A DNA stretch of 64,000 bases, taken from contig NZ_CP141062.1 of assembly GCF_034661295.1 (NCBI RefSeq), positions 620,001 to 684,000 on the forward strand, in the 5' to 3' direction. Source of the DNA: Faecalibacter sp. LW9 (GTDB lineage Bacteria; Bacteroidota; Bacteroidia; Flavobacteriales; Weeksellaceae). The translations under genes were made by a program, and so were the position numbers. Shown here in pieces: positions 9,302 through 19,300 of this stretch (the first letter of the stretch is position 1; each line of letters starts with the position of its first letter). The notes beneath the pieces were generated by a model. That model saw only the letters and a program-made list of their open reading frames with translations, searched no databases and was not told the DNA's origin.

Positions 9302-9964
9302 ATGAAAAAATTATTTTTAAGCTTAGCCGTTGTTTCTGCAGTAGCATTAACATCTTGTGGAGGAAAGACTGAAACTGTAAACGCTACAGAAGCGCAAGAA
9401 TCTGCAACTGCAACTGAAGGAGCAAAAACGTACGCTGCTGATGTAGAAGCATCTACTGTAAACTGGAAAGGAGGAAAAACATTTGAAGACATCAACAAAC
9501 CAGAAGAAGGACACTGGGGAGTAGTAAAATTAAAAGAAGGAACAGTTACAGCAAACAACAGTGTTTTAGAATCAGGTAAATTTGTAGCCGATTTTACAAC
9601 ATTTGAATCAAAAGATTTAGATGCTGATCCTGAAACAAAAGCGAAATTAGACGGACACTTAAAAGCTGCTGATTTCTTAGATGTAGAAAAATTCCCAACT
9701 GCAACATTTGAAATTACAGGTGTTAAAGCTATTGAAGGTGGAGACTACAATTCAGAAATTTCAGGAAACTTAGATTTCCGTGGTACACCTAAGAATGTTA
9801 CATTCAAAGCGAATGTTACTGTCGCTGATGATGTCGTAACCATCAAATCAGAAGAATTTGGAATCAACCGTAAAGATTTCGGAATCACTTTCACAGGTGG
9901 TGGTGGATCAATCATCAAAGACGAAGTTTTATTACAAGTTGATTTAACTGCAAAAGCACAATAA
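9302..9964 (+). CDS. YceI family lipoprotein
   Basis: Envelope lipoprotein of 220 aa with a type II signal peptide: MKKLF start, hydrophobic core and lipobox ending in LTSCGG near Cys19. A short Thr/Glu/Ala spacer follows, then a YceI lipocalin-like domain (residues ~45-220), a fold that binds isoprenoid-type lipids. Seen motifs: VNWKGGK, GKFVADFTTFE, FPTATFEITG, ISGNLDFRGTPKNVTF and DFGITFTGGG. Monocistronic, with a strong terminator after it and an FNR-like site before it. Confidence 0.92.
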   Translation: MKKLFLSLAVVSAVALTSCGGKTETVNATEAQESATATEGAKTYAADVEASTVNWKGGKTFEDINKPEEGHWGVVKLKEGTVTANNSVLESGKFVADFTTFESKDLDADPETKAKLDGHLKAADFLDVEKFPTATFEITGVKAIEGGDYNSEISGNLDFRGTPKNVTFKANVTVADDVVTIKSEEFGINRKDFGITFTGGGGSIIKDEVLLQVDLTAKAQ

Positions 9965-9990
9965 TCGAATTATAATTTATATCGTACTGA

Positions 9991-10020
9991 AAGAGTTCTC
10001 GTTGAGAACTCTTTTTTTTT
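9991..10020 (+). terminator. Rho-independent terminator after yceI
   Basis: Perfect 10-bp stem AAGAGTTCTC/GAGAACTCTT with a GTT loop followed by a long T run. Confidence 0.92.
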
Positions 10021-10118
10021 GTGCCCTTTTGGGATAGAAAATAAATATTTATTTTTTTATGATAATTAATTGATGTTCTTTATATTCGTGTTACAATATT
10101 ATTTACTGTTACATTAAA

Positions 10119-10619
10119 ATGAAAACAATTAAGTTCTTCCATCCAGAAGAAACCTTTAATTACAATATCGAAAAAAGCCTTTGTAAGGTCGTTTATCAAG
10201 GTGATAAACAAGTTTTATTAATCGAAATTCATACAACCGACGAATTAGATCATGTGGAAGATGATTCTCTCCAAAACGATTATCCTCAATTATCTTTATA
10301 CATTGATGATTTTCCAATGGATGTTGCTTCTACTGAAGAATTAACAGGGAAAACAATTTCTATTCCTTACGGGTTTGCTGAAGAAGAAGATGAAGACGGT
10401 GAAATACATGAGGTATATTACACTTCTCTAAATGTATCGGAAGGCGATTATGAAGCAGTAGATAATGTATTAGATTTCTCGATTAATGAGAATGGAATTC
10501 TATCTTTAAAATGGACGGGAAGCGTTCAAGACTTTACAGAAGAAACAGATGGTGACATCAAATTTGAAGTAAATTGTGTTTTCGAAGGATTCGAATTTAA
10601 CGAAGAAGAATACGAATAA
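10119..10619 (+). CDS. Hypothetical acidic protein
   Basis: 166 aa, not recognised. Very acidic (many Glu/Asp, ending FNEEEYE), without signal peptide or membrane segment, so probably cytoplasmic. Predicted mostly beta, with alternating hydrophobic stretches such as QVLLIEIHTT and LSLYIDDFPM. A single-gene unit with terminators on both sides. A TATATTCG box about 25 bases upstream is a weak -7 candidate. Confidence 0.75.
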   Translation: MKTIKFFHPEETFNYNIEKSLCKVVYQGDKQVLLIEIHTTDELDHVEDDSLQNDYPQLSLYIDDFPMDVASTEELTGKTISIPYGFAEEEDEDGEIHEVYYTSLNVSEGDYEAVDNVLDFSINENGILSLKWTGSVQDFTEETDGDIKFEVNCVFEGFEFNEEEYE

Positions 10620-10635
10620 TTATTATTCATGATAC

Positions 10636-10669
10636 AAAAAAGGCACTTTCCAGTAGAAAGTGCCTTTTT
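10636..10669. terminator. Bidirectional rho-independent terminator
   Basis: Stem AAAAAGGCACTTTC/GAAAGTGCCTTTTT with loop CAGTA. It serves the acidic hypothetical gene on the plus strand and the DUF423 gene on the minus strand. Confidence 0.93.
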
Positions 10670-10685
10670 CATTTTATAATTATAT

Positions 10686-11075
10686 TTAATTGAATTTCAT
10701 TTTCATGAAGTAAACCATCAAGATTCCCCAACCAATTAACATTAACAATCCTCCAAGAGGTGTAATTGGTCCTAAAAATTTTAAATTTACTCCCCAATGA
10801 TCCGCAAAAGATAAGAAATAGATACTTACAGAAAAGATAAAAGTACCAATCATCATACACCATGCGGCTGATCTTTCCATTCCATTCGAAAAACTAAAAA
10901 ATAACCCTATAGCCAATAACGCAATCGCATGATACATTTGATAACGAACACCAACTTCAAAACTTGCTAATTTTTCTTCTGGTAAAAACTTTTTAAAAGC
11001 ATGAGCTCCAAACGCGCCTAAAATAACGGATGACATTCCATAAAATGCTGCGATGGTTAAAACTATATTTTTCAT
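10686..11075 (-). CDS. DUF423 family membrane protein
   Basis: Small inner-membrane protein of 129 aa with about four hydrophobic helices. Family hallmarks seen: GAFGAHAFKKFLP (residue ~21), YQMYHAIALLAIGL (~46) and ITPLGGLLMLIGW near the C-terminus. Function unknown. It starts 7 bases after the tsaB stop, so it is probably co-transcribed with tsaB. Confidence 0.92.
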   Translation of the reverse strand: MKNIVLTIAAFYGMSSVILGAFGAHAFKKFLPEEKLASFEVGVRYQMYHAIALLAIGLFFSFSNGMERSAAWCMMIGTFIFSVSIYFLSFADHWGVNLKFLGPITPLGGLLMLIGWGILMVYFMKMKFN

Positions 11076-11082
11076 GATTATT

Positions 11083-11757
11083 TTATTTATCTGTTTTCTT
11101 TTTTAATGCGACAAAGTCTTTTAAATAATAAGGTTCAAAATACGCGATGTCTTCAAATAATTGTTGCGTAAATCGTTCCTCTGAAGGTCGAATCATATCT
11201 TTAGCAGATGGATACATTTGTACAAATGTTGCATCCAAATGTGCTAAAGTTTCTTGGCATTTTTCTACCCCATCGCCTACAAACACTATTTTCTTTCCTT
11301 TTAACTCTTCAAAAGATGTTTCGTCAATGACTTTGGCTTCCGTAGAAGAGATTTCGTTTCCTTCACCATCATATATGGCAGTATATACTTCCATGCGACG
11401 TGCATCAATCATAGGAATAATCAAATCAAATCCTTTGTTGATTTGAGATTCTTTCAAAATCGCTAAAGAATTAATGGTCAATAATTTTGCATCTAAACCA
11501 TAGGCTAATCCTTTGGCTGAAGAAACTCCAATACGTAATCCTGTATAAGAACCTGGTCCTTTAGACACACAGATTGCGTCGATATCTTTTAAACTGATAT
11601 TCGCTCCTTCAGCACACCATTCGATGAATTGATGTAATTTCTCACCATGTGCATATCCTTCATCTGCTTCCTCTACTAAACAAAGAAGCTCATTTCCTTT
11701 AGCAATCGAAACTGAACAATTTTTTGTTGAAGTTTCTATATTTAAAATCGTTGCCAT
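11083..11757 (-). CDS. tsaB: tRNA threonylcarbamoyladenosine biosynthesis protein TsaB
   Basis: Partner of TsaD in making the t6A modification of tRNAs reading ANN codons. 224 aa from the ATG at 11757, an ASKHA-fold protein. Seen: MATILNIETSTKNCSVSIA at the N-terminus, and VSKGPGSYTGLRIGVSSAKG (residue ~70), the family signature. A longer frame starting MNYLCS at 11775 is rejected because the -7 promoter box lies within it. Followed closely by the DUF423 gene. Confidence 0.93.
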   Translation of the reverse strand: MATILNIETSTKNCSVSIAKGNELLCLVEEADEGYAHGEKLHQFIEWCAEGANISLKDIDAICVSKGPGSYTGLRIGVSSAKGLAYGLDAKLLTINSLAILKESQINKGFDLIIPMIDARRMEVYTAIYDGEGNEISSTEAKVIDETSFEELKGKKIVFVGDGVEKCQETLAHLDATFVQMYPSAKDMIRPSEERFTQQLFEDIAYFEPYYLKDFVALKKKTDK

Positions 11758-11761
11758 GGAA

Positions 11762-11769
11762 CAAAGATA
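11762..11769 (-). promoter_or_regulatory. -7 box TATCTTTG abutting the tsaB start
   Basis: Perfect TAnnTTTG match on the minus strand ending only 4 bases before the tsaB ATG. The predicted transcript start falls at or next to the start codon, so the mRNA may be leaderless. Confidence 0.55.
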
Positions 11770-11814
11770 ATTCAAAATTAGAGGATGTGAAATATCTAAT
11801 TCGTCATATTCCTT

Positions 11815-13131
11815 TTAATCTAAACGAATTGGCACTCCTGCATAGAAATCCAATACTTTCTGCTTGAAAATATAATTGTATTTTGCTTGTAGCATTTGTG
11901 AACGCGCAATCATCAAATCATTACGTGAACGGTTAAAATCGTACAAATTAATTTTACCTGCTTGATAGGACTTTTGGGCAAAATCAAAAGAAATTTCCGC
12001 ATAACGAACTGCCTCTCGTGCAGCCTCAAAAGAAGCATAAGACGAATTCACTTCAAAAAATGCAGATTGTACATTTTGTAAGACTTGCTGTTTCTCGCGT
12101 AAGTAGGTATTGTTCGCAATATCTTCATTGATCAGGGATTTTTGAATATTGATTTTATTGGAATATTGATTCCATATCGGAAAAGAAACCCCCACTCCAA
12201 TGACGTTCACGATATTTTCACGCCATTGTCTTAGCCATGCATCTTGATTTAAACCTTTATTAAAGTAATCCATATAGTTTGTCCCTAAACTATAATTTCC
12301 GGTCACACGAGGTTTCAGATATGTTTTTGAAATTTCAGTTGCTTTTTGGGCAGATTCGATATTCTTTTCTGCCAATAACACTGCAGGTTGAGATGCATAA
12401 GCAATTTTTAGCACCTCATCTAAATCATATAACTCTTTTCCAATTTGATCGGGTAAAGAAACTTCTTCGACATTGAAATCACGGTAATCTTGTAACTGCA
12501 ACAACATTGCAAGGTTAAATAGGGAGCGATCAATCTCAATTTGGGCATCGGTAATGTTTTTAATGTTCGATGCGACTTCGGCTTCTGCTTGAACCAATTC
12601 GGCTTTTGCAATTGTTCCTGCATTAAATTTCTTGCGCGCTTGATCCAACAATTGCTTTGCTATATCTAAGTTTCCTTCCGCAACCGTTTTCAACTCTCGA
12701 TTCAATAAAACGGCTAAATAATAGTTCGCTACTTGTATTGAAATATCATTTAACGTGGTTTTGGTTTGAATTGCTGCAGCATCTAAATCAATCGAAGCTT
12801 TCTCTTTTTGTAATTTTACAATACCTCCACTGTATAAATTGACTTGAGATTGTACTCCGAAACTATTCGAAAATTGATAATATCCATCTTCAATTAAAGG
12901 GTTATATGAACCGATGGAAAAATTATTGTCTAAATATCCCGAAACTGTTGGCAACCAATTATTATTGGCTTGTTCGAGATTTTTAGCCGATAATTGTTCA
13001 TTCAATTGATTATTCTGAATGGTCAAGTTATTTTTTGCTGCATAAGAAATACATTCTTCAATGGACCATTTCTCTTGCGCAAAAAGAAAACCACTCGACA
13101 ACAAGACGATGGAAAGAAAAATTTTCTTCAT
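11815..13131 (-). CDS. TolC family outer-membrane efflux protein
   Basis: Outer-membrane channel component of tripartite efflux or type I secretion systems, 438 aa. Signal peptide (residues 1-18, ending LFAQ), then two repeats of long coiled-coil helices typical of the OEP family: NNLTIQNNQLNEQLSAKNLE at the start of the first, and the C-terminal segment with FAQKSYQAGKINLYDFNRSR. No membrane-fusion protein or pump is adjacent, so its partner must be encoded elsewhere. Confidence 0.92.
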   Translation of the reverse strand: MKKIFLSIVLLSSGFLFAQEKWSIEECISYAAKNNLTIQNNQLNEQLSAKNLEQANNNWLPTVSGYLDNNFSIGSYNPLIEDGYYQFSNSFGVQSQVNLYSGGIVKLQKEKASIDLDAAAIQTKTTLNDISIQVANYYLAVLLNRELKTVAEGNLDIAKQLLDQARKKFNAGTIAKAELVQAEAEVASNIKNITDAQIEIDRSLFNLAMLLQLQDYRDFNVEEVSLPDQIGKELYDLDEVLKIAYASQPAVLLAEKNIESAQKATEISKTYLKPRVTGNYSLGTNYMDYFNKGLNQDAWLRQWRENIVNVIGVGVSFPIWNQYSNKINIQKSLINEDIANNTYLREKQQVLQNVQSAFFEVNSSYASFEAAREAVRYAEISFDFAQKSYQAGKINLYDFNRSRNDLMIARSQMLQAKYNYIFKQKVLDFYAGVPIRLD

Positions 13132-13225
13132 AAAATCTATTATTGACTTAAATGTAAAAAATAAGTCGAACTTCTAACACATTTGTGACGAAATTCGACT
13201 TTATTTTATTTTGAATGATTAATTC

Positions 13226-13552
13226 TTATCCTTTGATCTTAGATGCGTAAGCAAATTCTTCCGCGAAAGCTGCAATTTTTTGTGCTACATCTTCTTCATC
13301 TGTTGCTCTTTGATAAGACGATGACATTGAAATGAAAATTTGGTGGAAGAAACGTTTCATATCATCTTGTGTCATATCTTTCGTCCATAAGTCGATACGT
13401 AAAGCTTCTTTTGCTTTATCATCCCATACTGATAATAACATGGCTTTCGTTGCTTCGTTGTTAATTCCTCCATCTGGTGCATTCCAAGACATTGCTTCTG
13501 GAACGTGATTCTCATCTAACTCGATCTCAACTGAAATATTTGTTTTTCTCAT
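13226..13552 (-). CDS. gldC: Gliding motility protein GldC
   Basis: 108-aa soluble protein required for gliding in Flavobacterium johnsoniae; biochemical role unknown, thought to stabilise GldB. Seen: MRKTNISVEIELDENHVPE, then ISWNAPDGG-type sequence (here MSWNAPDGGINNEATKAMLL), all conserved in GldC. Lies 18 bases after gldB in the usual gldB-gldC order, divergent from nadE as in many Flavobacteriia. Confidence 0.95.
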   Translation of the reverse strand: MRKTNISVEIELDENHVPEAMSWNAPDGGINNEATKAMLLSVWDDKAKEALRIDLWTKDMTQDDMKRFFHQIFISMSSSYQRATDEEDVAQKIAAFAEEFAYASKIKG

Positions 13553-13570
13553 AATCTAACTTTTATACAA

Positions 13571-14623
13571 TTATTCGGCATAGTGGTATAACTCATCTAC
13601 ACCTTCTTTTTTCTTTGTTTTATATTTTACGGTCGATGCACCATTGGCTTCTGGCTTATATTTAGAAGCTTGTAAAATCTTTTGGCTGTCCATATCTAAC
13701 AAGACATCTTGAAGTTTAACTTCAGGATTTTCTTGCATGTATTTACGGATAATTTGCCAACCGATCCATGCACCAATACGACCTGGTGATTGTTGTTCAA
13801 TTTCATTGTTAAACTTAGAAAAAGGTGCCACTTTTAAGAAACGTTTTTCTAACGTACGATCATCACTGAACACATAATTTTGTTCTACAAAATAGTTCCA
13901 GATATTTCCTTCATTCTCCACACACCATGCCATTTGTTCAGGTGTATATCCTATTTTATATTCATCTGGTGTATCTGTAAGTAATGCATCTTGTAAAATC
14001 AGCTTTTTCCCTTCGTATAATACGATGTCCAAGAATTTTTGTTGTCTTGGCGAATAAGTCACGATATTTTCGGCAATTGCACTTACCACAGCCGAAGGGA
14101 CACGCTCCACATACATATTACGACACAAATACTTTTCGACACGAATGCTATCGTATAATTTACTTTTCTCTCCTAAGAAGCCATCCATCGCAATAAACAT
14201 TAATTGGTCGGGAGCACTATAAATCACAGGATAATCTAAACTTTGTAATCCTGAGGAATAAACAAACACTTTAGGCGTTTCATATTCCGGAAAATAATAT
14301 TTATACTTCTTAAAAATCGGCGTTAATTCTTGATCCAATTGTTTAAAATCTCCGAATTGTTTTAGTGCCTCTTGATAAATATTTACTTCAAATACATCTT
14401 TGCGTTGTTCGTTCCAAATACTGTCTGATGAATTATCAAAAAAGAATGGATAATCCTTTTTTAACTGATCTAATGGAATTGTCTGATCAAAAAAACGTTT
14501 ACTAATATCGTGAATCGTTAGTTCTACAGGAACTCCAGAAGTATCTACATCCCAAGTACGTTCTTTTTTACAAGAACTTAGCATCAATAAAAAAACTATT
14601 GCAATGCTATAAATTATCTTCAT
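13571..14623 (-). CDS. gldB: Gliding motility lipoprotein GldB
   Basis: Envelope lipoprotein needed for gliding and type IX secretion-associated functions, about 350 aa. Signal peptide with lipobox LMLSSC near residue 17 from the ATG at 14623. Family segments seen: FFDQTIPLDQLKKDYPFFF, SAPDQLMFIAMDGFLG, ENIVTYSPRQQKFLD and RIGAWIGWQIIRKYM. A longer frame starting with TTG at 14647 is rejected since it overlaps the -7 box. Operon with gldC. Confidence 0.94.
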   Translation of the reverse strand: MKIIYSIAIVFLLMLSSCKKERTWDVDTSGVPVELTIHDISKRFFDQTIPLDQLKKDYPFFFDNSSDSIWNEQRKDVFEVNIYQEALKQFGDFKQLDQELTPIFKKYKYYFPEYETPKVFVYSSGLQSLDYPVIYSAPDQLMFIAMDGFLGEKSKLYDSIRVEKYLCRNMYVERVPSAVVSAIAENIVTYSPRQQKFLDIVLYEGKKLILQDALLTDTPDEYKIGYTPEQMAWCVENEGNIWNYFVEQNYVFSDDRTLEKRFLKVAPFSKFNNEIEQQSPGRIGAWIGWQIIRKYMQENPEVKLQDVLLDMDSQKILQASKYKPEANGASTVKYKTKKKEGVDELYHYAE

Positions 14624-14644
14624 CGTGTTATTCTGTTTAGCAAA

Positions 14645-14652
14645 CAAAAATA
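14645..14652 (-). promoter_or_regulatory. -7 box TATTTTTG of gldBC
   Basis: TAnnTTTG match on the minus strand, 21 bases before the gldB ATG. Confidence 0.5.
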
Positions 14653-14706
14653 ATAATTAATCCTTAAATCGAATCGTAATTATCACGTATTAAGAGATAG
14701 TATATT

Positions 14707-14714
14707 TATATTTG
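14707..14714 (+). promoter_or_regulatory. -7 box TATATTTG of nadE
   Basis: TAnnTTTG match 18 bases before the nadE ATG at 14733. It excludes the upstream TTG start at 14712, which lies inside the box. Confidence 0.5.
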
Positions 14715-14732
14715 GGTATAAAACACATACTC

Positions 14733-15524
14733 ATGCAAACAGAAAAAGTTGTACAACATATTGTTTCTTGGTTAAAAGACTATTTAGAAACATCGCATCA
14801 GAAAGGTTTTGTGATTGGAATTTCGGGCGGAATTGACTCTGCGGTAACTTCTACGCTATGTGCCATGACGGGATATCCTCTTCTAAATTTAGAAATGCCG
14901 ATTCATCAAGAAAAAAATCAAGCCGATCGTGCCAAACGTCACATCGAATGGTTAAAAACTCAATTTGAAACTCCTATTGATTCAATTGAAGTTGAATTGA
15001 CGAATACTTTTGATGCTTTAGTAGCCGCATTGCCTCCGACCGAAACAACCGACAAAGTCAACTTAGCCTTAGCCAATACACGTGCTCGTCTTCGAATGTC
15101 AACGCTTTATTACTTTGCAGGATTACATAATTATTTGGTAGCTGGAACGGGAAATAAGGTGGAAGATTTTGGTGTAGGATTTTATACAAAATATGGGGAT
15201 GGAGGTGTTGACCTGAGTCCAATTGCGGATTTAATGAAATCTGAAGTCTATGAAATTGCTGCTTTTTTAGGAATTAATACAGAGATTCGAAAAGCTAAAC
15301 CAACCGACGGTTTATTTGGGGATGATCGTTCCGACGAAGATCAATTGGGTGCTTCTTACGATGAGTTAGAATGGGCAATGACCATGAAAGAAAGTGGACA
15401 TCAATCCGAAGAGTTTGAAGGGCGACAAAAAGAAGTGTTTGACATTTACTCGAGATTAAATCGAATCAATCAACATAAAATGGTTCCAATTCCGGTGTGT
15501 GATATACCAGCTGAATATAAATAA
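14733..15524 (+). CDS. nadE: NH3-dependent NAD(+) synthetase
   Basis: Amidates nicotinic acid adenine dinucleotide to NAD, the last step of NAD synthesis. 263 aa, the short ammonia-dependent form without a glutaminase domain. Seen: PP-loop ISGGIDSAVTSTL (residues ~31-43), ANTRARLRMSTLYYFA, VAGTGNKVEDFGVGFYTKYG and the C-terminal PTDGLFGDDRSDEDQLGASY. Divergent from gldBC and followed by a terminator. Confidence 0.96.
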   Translation: MQTEKVVQHIVSWLKDYLETSHQKGFVIGISGGIDSAVTSTLCAMTGYPLLNLEMPIHQEKNQADRAKRHIEWLKTQFETPIDSIEVELTNTFDALVAALPPTETTDKVNLALANTRARLRMSTLYYFAGLHNYLVAGTGNKVEDFGVGFYTKYGDGGVDLSPIADLMKSEVYEIAAFLGINTEIRKAKPTDGLFGDDRSDEDQLGASYDELEWAMTMKESGHQSEEFEGRQKEVFDIYSRLNRINQHKMVPIPVCDIPAEYK

Positions 15525-15561
15525 TAAAAAAAGCGAAGAGTTTAAATCTTCGCTTTTTTTA
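15525..15561. terminator. Bidirectional rho-independent terminator
   Basis: Stem AAGCGAAGA/TCTTCGCTT with A and T runs on either side, between convergent nadE and the VanZ gene. It overlaps the last codons of the VanZ gene, whose tail KKAKI comes from the stem. Confidence 0.92.
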
Positions 15562-15913
15562 TGCCTATAACAAGTGCTATAGCCAATGTTATTCCAATGC
15601 TGTTGGCCAGTAAATCAAGCCAATCAAATGTTCGTCCATAAGGCATTATACCTTGTAAAATTTCAATTAAAAAACTAATTGAGACTGGAACGAAAAACAT
15701 TCGTGCTATGCTGTGTCTTTTTAAGTACGCATATAAAAATGCTAAACCGAAAAACATACACATGTGGACTAATTTATCCGAATGTGGAAAATTTAGATAT
15801 TCTCCTAATCCTGCACGATCAATGGATTTTAATTGGTTACCTGGCATCAGTGTTAGATAAAACACCAATGCCAAATAACTATAAAATATAATTTGCTTTA
15901 TCTTATTATGCAC
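15542..15913 (-). CDS. VanZ family membrane protein
   Basis: Small membrane protein of 123 aa with four hydrophobic helices. Seen VanZ pattern: [10 protein letters not shown], then [20 protein letters not shown] (residue ~42) and [20 protein letters not shown] (~85). Function uncertain; the family is named for a teicoplanin-resistance gene but most members are uncharacterised. Its ATG lies inside the last 8 bases of gcvH, so translation is probably coupled. Confidence 0.93.
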   Translation of the reverse strand: MHNKIKQIIFYSYLALVFYLTLMPGNQLKSIDRAGLGEYLNFPHSDKLVHMCMFFGLAFLYAYLKRHSIARMFFVPVSISFLIEILQGIMPYGRTFDWLDLLANSIGITLAIALVIGIKKAKI

Positions 15914-16286
15914 CGATTAAATCACCGTAAGCCGCATCATCTAATAACTCGTCAAGTTCAGATGCGTTTTCTAATTTTACTTTGATGATCCATCCAGCTC
16001 CATAAGGATCTGTATTGATTAATTCTGGTTGAGACTCTAATTCAGCGTTGAATTCGATAATTTCTCCAGAAACTGGCATAAATAAATCAGAAACCGTTTT
16101 TACAGCTTCAACTGTTCCAAAAACTTCCTCTTTTCCTAAAGTTTCTCCTTCAGTTTCAACATCAACATAAACGATGTCTCCTAATTCACCCTGTGCAAAA
16201 GCAGTAATTCCGATTGTTGCGATATCACCATCTACAGAAACCCACTCGTGATCTTTACTGTACTTTAAATTGTTTGGAATGCTCAT
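15906..16286 (-). CDS. gcvH: Glycine cleavage system H protein
   Basis: Lipoyl carrier protein shuttling the aminomethyl group between the P and T proteins. 126 aa, full length. Seen: KYSKDHEWV at the N-terminus, [19 protein letters not shown], the lipoylation site Lys in [11 protein letters not shown] (residue ~63) and the C-terminal [10 protein letters not shown]. No other gcv gene is adjacent. It lies 20 bases downstream of sprA and overlaps the VanZ gene by 8 bases. Confidence 0.97.
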   Translation of the reverse strand: MSIPNNLKYSKDHEWVSVDGDIATIGITAFAQGELGDIVYVDVETEGETLGKEEVFGTVEAVKTVSDLFMPVSGEIIEFNAELESQPELINTDPYGAGWIIKVKLENASELDELLDDAAYGDLIGA

Positions 16287-16306
16287 AATTGTCTGTTTAT
16301 TGTTTT

Positions 16307-19300
16307 TTAATTTCCGAATGTAAAGGTAGCACTAAATCCGGCACGAATCTGAGAAATTGGGAATGCTGTTGAAATTTTATATTCACTCAACATTTGATCC
16401 CAATATAATCTAAGATTTAAATTTTGGCTAACATTATAATCTGCCGATAATTTTAACGACATGATTCGTTGTCCACCAGTAATTTGCGAATAATCTTGTG
16501 CAATGGTTGGATCTACTGTTCCAGATGAGAACATTTCTCCATATCTTCTAATACGAGTTTCGTTATCACGCAAAGAGAAATCTCCACGGATATTCAAATC
16601 TCCTTTTAATGTCTTTTGATTTCCTTGGTAGCGCATCTTAATTTTAAAATCTTTAAAGATGTAACCGAAACCTACAATAAATTCATTTCCGTAATCTTCA
16701 GATAACGTATAGTTACTTAAACTTAACGACAATAAACGATCACGATTATATTGCGCTCTTACTTGCATACTGTTACGGAAAGTAACATCTACTCCTACTA
16801 ATGGAGAGAATGATTCGATCATAGCTACCGATCCGTATAAATTTTTCGAGTAAAAGTTCCCTGAAATATCACGTCCAAGCGCATTTTCATCTCCTCTAAA
16901 ATAATAGTTTGGATTCGATTGAATATTACTTACGGTATAACTTGAAACATATGCATGAGATACTTCAATCTGATCCGCAAATTTATTGATCACTGGAATC
17001 GATTTTAATCCCGTATAAGCTACACGCCAGTTTGGTAAAGGAATACGTTTGTTGTATCCTAATTTGGCTCCAGACGCATCTTTTCCTTCTACTGCTGAAA
17101 CAAAAGCAGGTAATGCAACATCTGGATTTGTAATACTATATCCATCAGCGAATTCTCCTTGACCAGCTAATTGTCCACCCAAACGTTGAGAAATAATTCT
17201 CGAATTCTCGATGAATTGAGTAAAGATTTGATCCTTATTTGAAAAAGCTGTGGCCAAGTTGATGTTCGATACATTCAGGTTACCTAATTGGTCAATGTAT
17301 GGATTTGGACGATACGCTCCACGAACTAATTCTCCTGTAATAGGATCTTCAATCCATTCGTAGGTATTAAATCCAGTATGGTATTGACGACGATCTTCTG
17401 TATGTTTTGCATTTAAATCGATACGTAAATTCGGGACAGGTTCAATTAAGGCTGTGGCATTAAAATTCGTTCCTTTGTTGATTTGATACGGATCCGTCAT
17501 CAAATCACTATCCGAAATTAATCCTCTTTCCACCAATTGACGTTTGATATCGAACTGCGTTCCATAAATAAATCCTAACGTAGGTGCAGATTGGCTATTT
17601 GTACCGAAGAAACCAGGTTCCGAGAACAATCCTGGGATCACTGCTCCATTCGTTTGGTTATAGTTAAAGTTTGCACGTTTTAATGATGACAATAACATCC
17701 AACCATAATCTTTTGCCTTAAATTTATGTTTGAATTTATAGTCATTTTTCGAACGACGTTTGTTCTTTTTCAACGCCAATTCTGCATAGGCATTATTTAA
17801 GGAATCAATCTCTGAACGACGGCCTTTTAAAATTGAATCAAACTTTTTGTATCCTTTAAATTCAGAATAGAAACGAGAAAAATCCATATCACCAATTAAG
17901 GAAATTGCATTTGAATTTTGTGCAAATCCATCCCCTAAATTGTGTGTTTTAACAACATTTCCAATATCATCATATTCTTTATAAACTCGCGTAGCTAACG
18001 AATTGGCTTGCCAGTTATAATTCGCACTATAGGCAACCTCCATATTCATCCAATTTAAATACGGGAAGAATTTTAATGGTAACTTATAGTTGACTTGTAA
18101 CTTCTGATCATAGTTTACAGGACGACCAACTTTGAACATGTTTTGCCAAATCAATGATTGATCAGCTTTATAGAACATGTCGCCATCGTTTAACGTCGTT
18201 GTAGATGAAGTTAAGTCTAAACGTAAGGATTTTGTTAAATCAAACCCTAAGTTATATTGCCATGAGAACAAGAAATTGTTACTAAAGAATGGCGCCATAT
18301 AGGCTGAACTACCACCAAGATACTGGTTTAAATCTCGGTACTGACGCTCGCTATAAGTACGTGCAATCTCCGTTCTGAACGAGAATCTCGTCGGAATTGG
18401 ATTGATGTTAAATTCTTTAATAAATTGTAAATACTTCCCAGATGGTTGTGCTGCTTGAGCAGCCTTCCATTTTTTGAATGGTTCGTATGGCTTGTTCTTA
18501 AATTGATAATTATAGTTTAATGATGCACGTAACTGTTGATCCACCATGTATTCTGTATAAATATCACGGAAGTAATTATTTGCATACATCATGGATAAAG
18601 AGAAATTCGAAATATCATAAAAACGAGGCGTTTTCTTCGGAGCTCTAATTTTTCGAATGTTATTGAACGCAAAACTCTTATACTGTGAGTAAGTACGCAC
18701 AATTTCTTTTAACTCTTCTTTATTTGGTGCTTCATCAAATTCTATATCATTATCCAATGGATTGTACTTTGGATCGATGAAGCGCTCTTGCATTGTAAAA
18801 TTGAATGGAATTTCAAAGCCCCATTTCTTTGGTAAGAATTTATCTAATTTCACTTCTGCATTGATCGAATACTCTGTTGTTTCGTCTTGATTACGATTTG
18901 CAGGTCCTTGATCAATTGCACCAAATCCTACAGAACTTGTGCTACCCGATAATTGTACGTTCGCAAAATCTCCTAAATTGAATTGTAGGTTAGCTGCTCC
19001 TGCATACCCCCCTTCGTTATCAATTTCACTTAAACGTAATTCATTTACCCAAAGTAAAACTTCTTTATCTGTTGCACCCCCTGTATTACGAACCCCAATC
19101 ATTAATGAGGAAACATTTCCTAACGTTGGGCGACCTTTTACGTAAACTGCCTTGTTTGGATTAGCTTCATCTATTAAATAAGAGAAACGTTCTCTGGTAC
19201 TATAATTATCAGAATCTCTTAACTTCTTTGCATCAGTAAAGAAATCTGTATTTAAATCAATTTTGTTATCTACTGGCCAAATTTCACTTTCAGTAATCGC

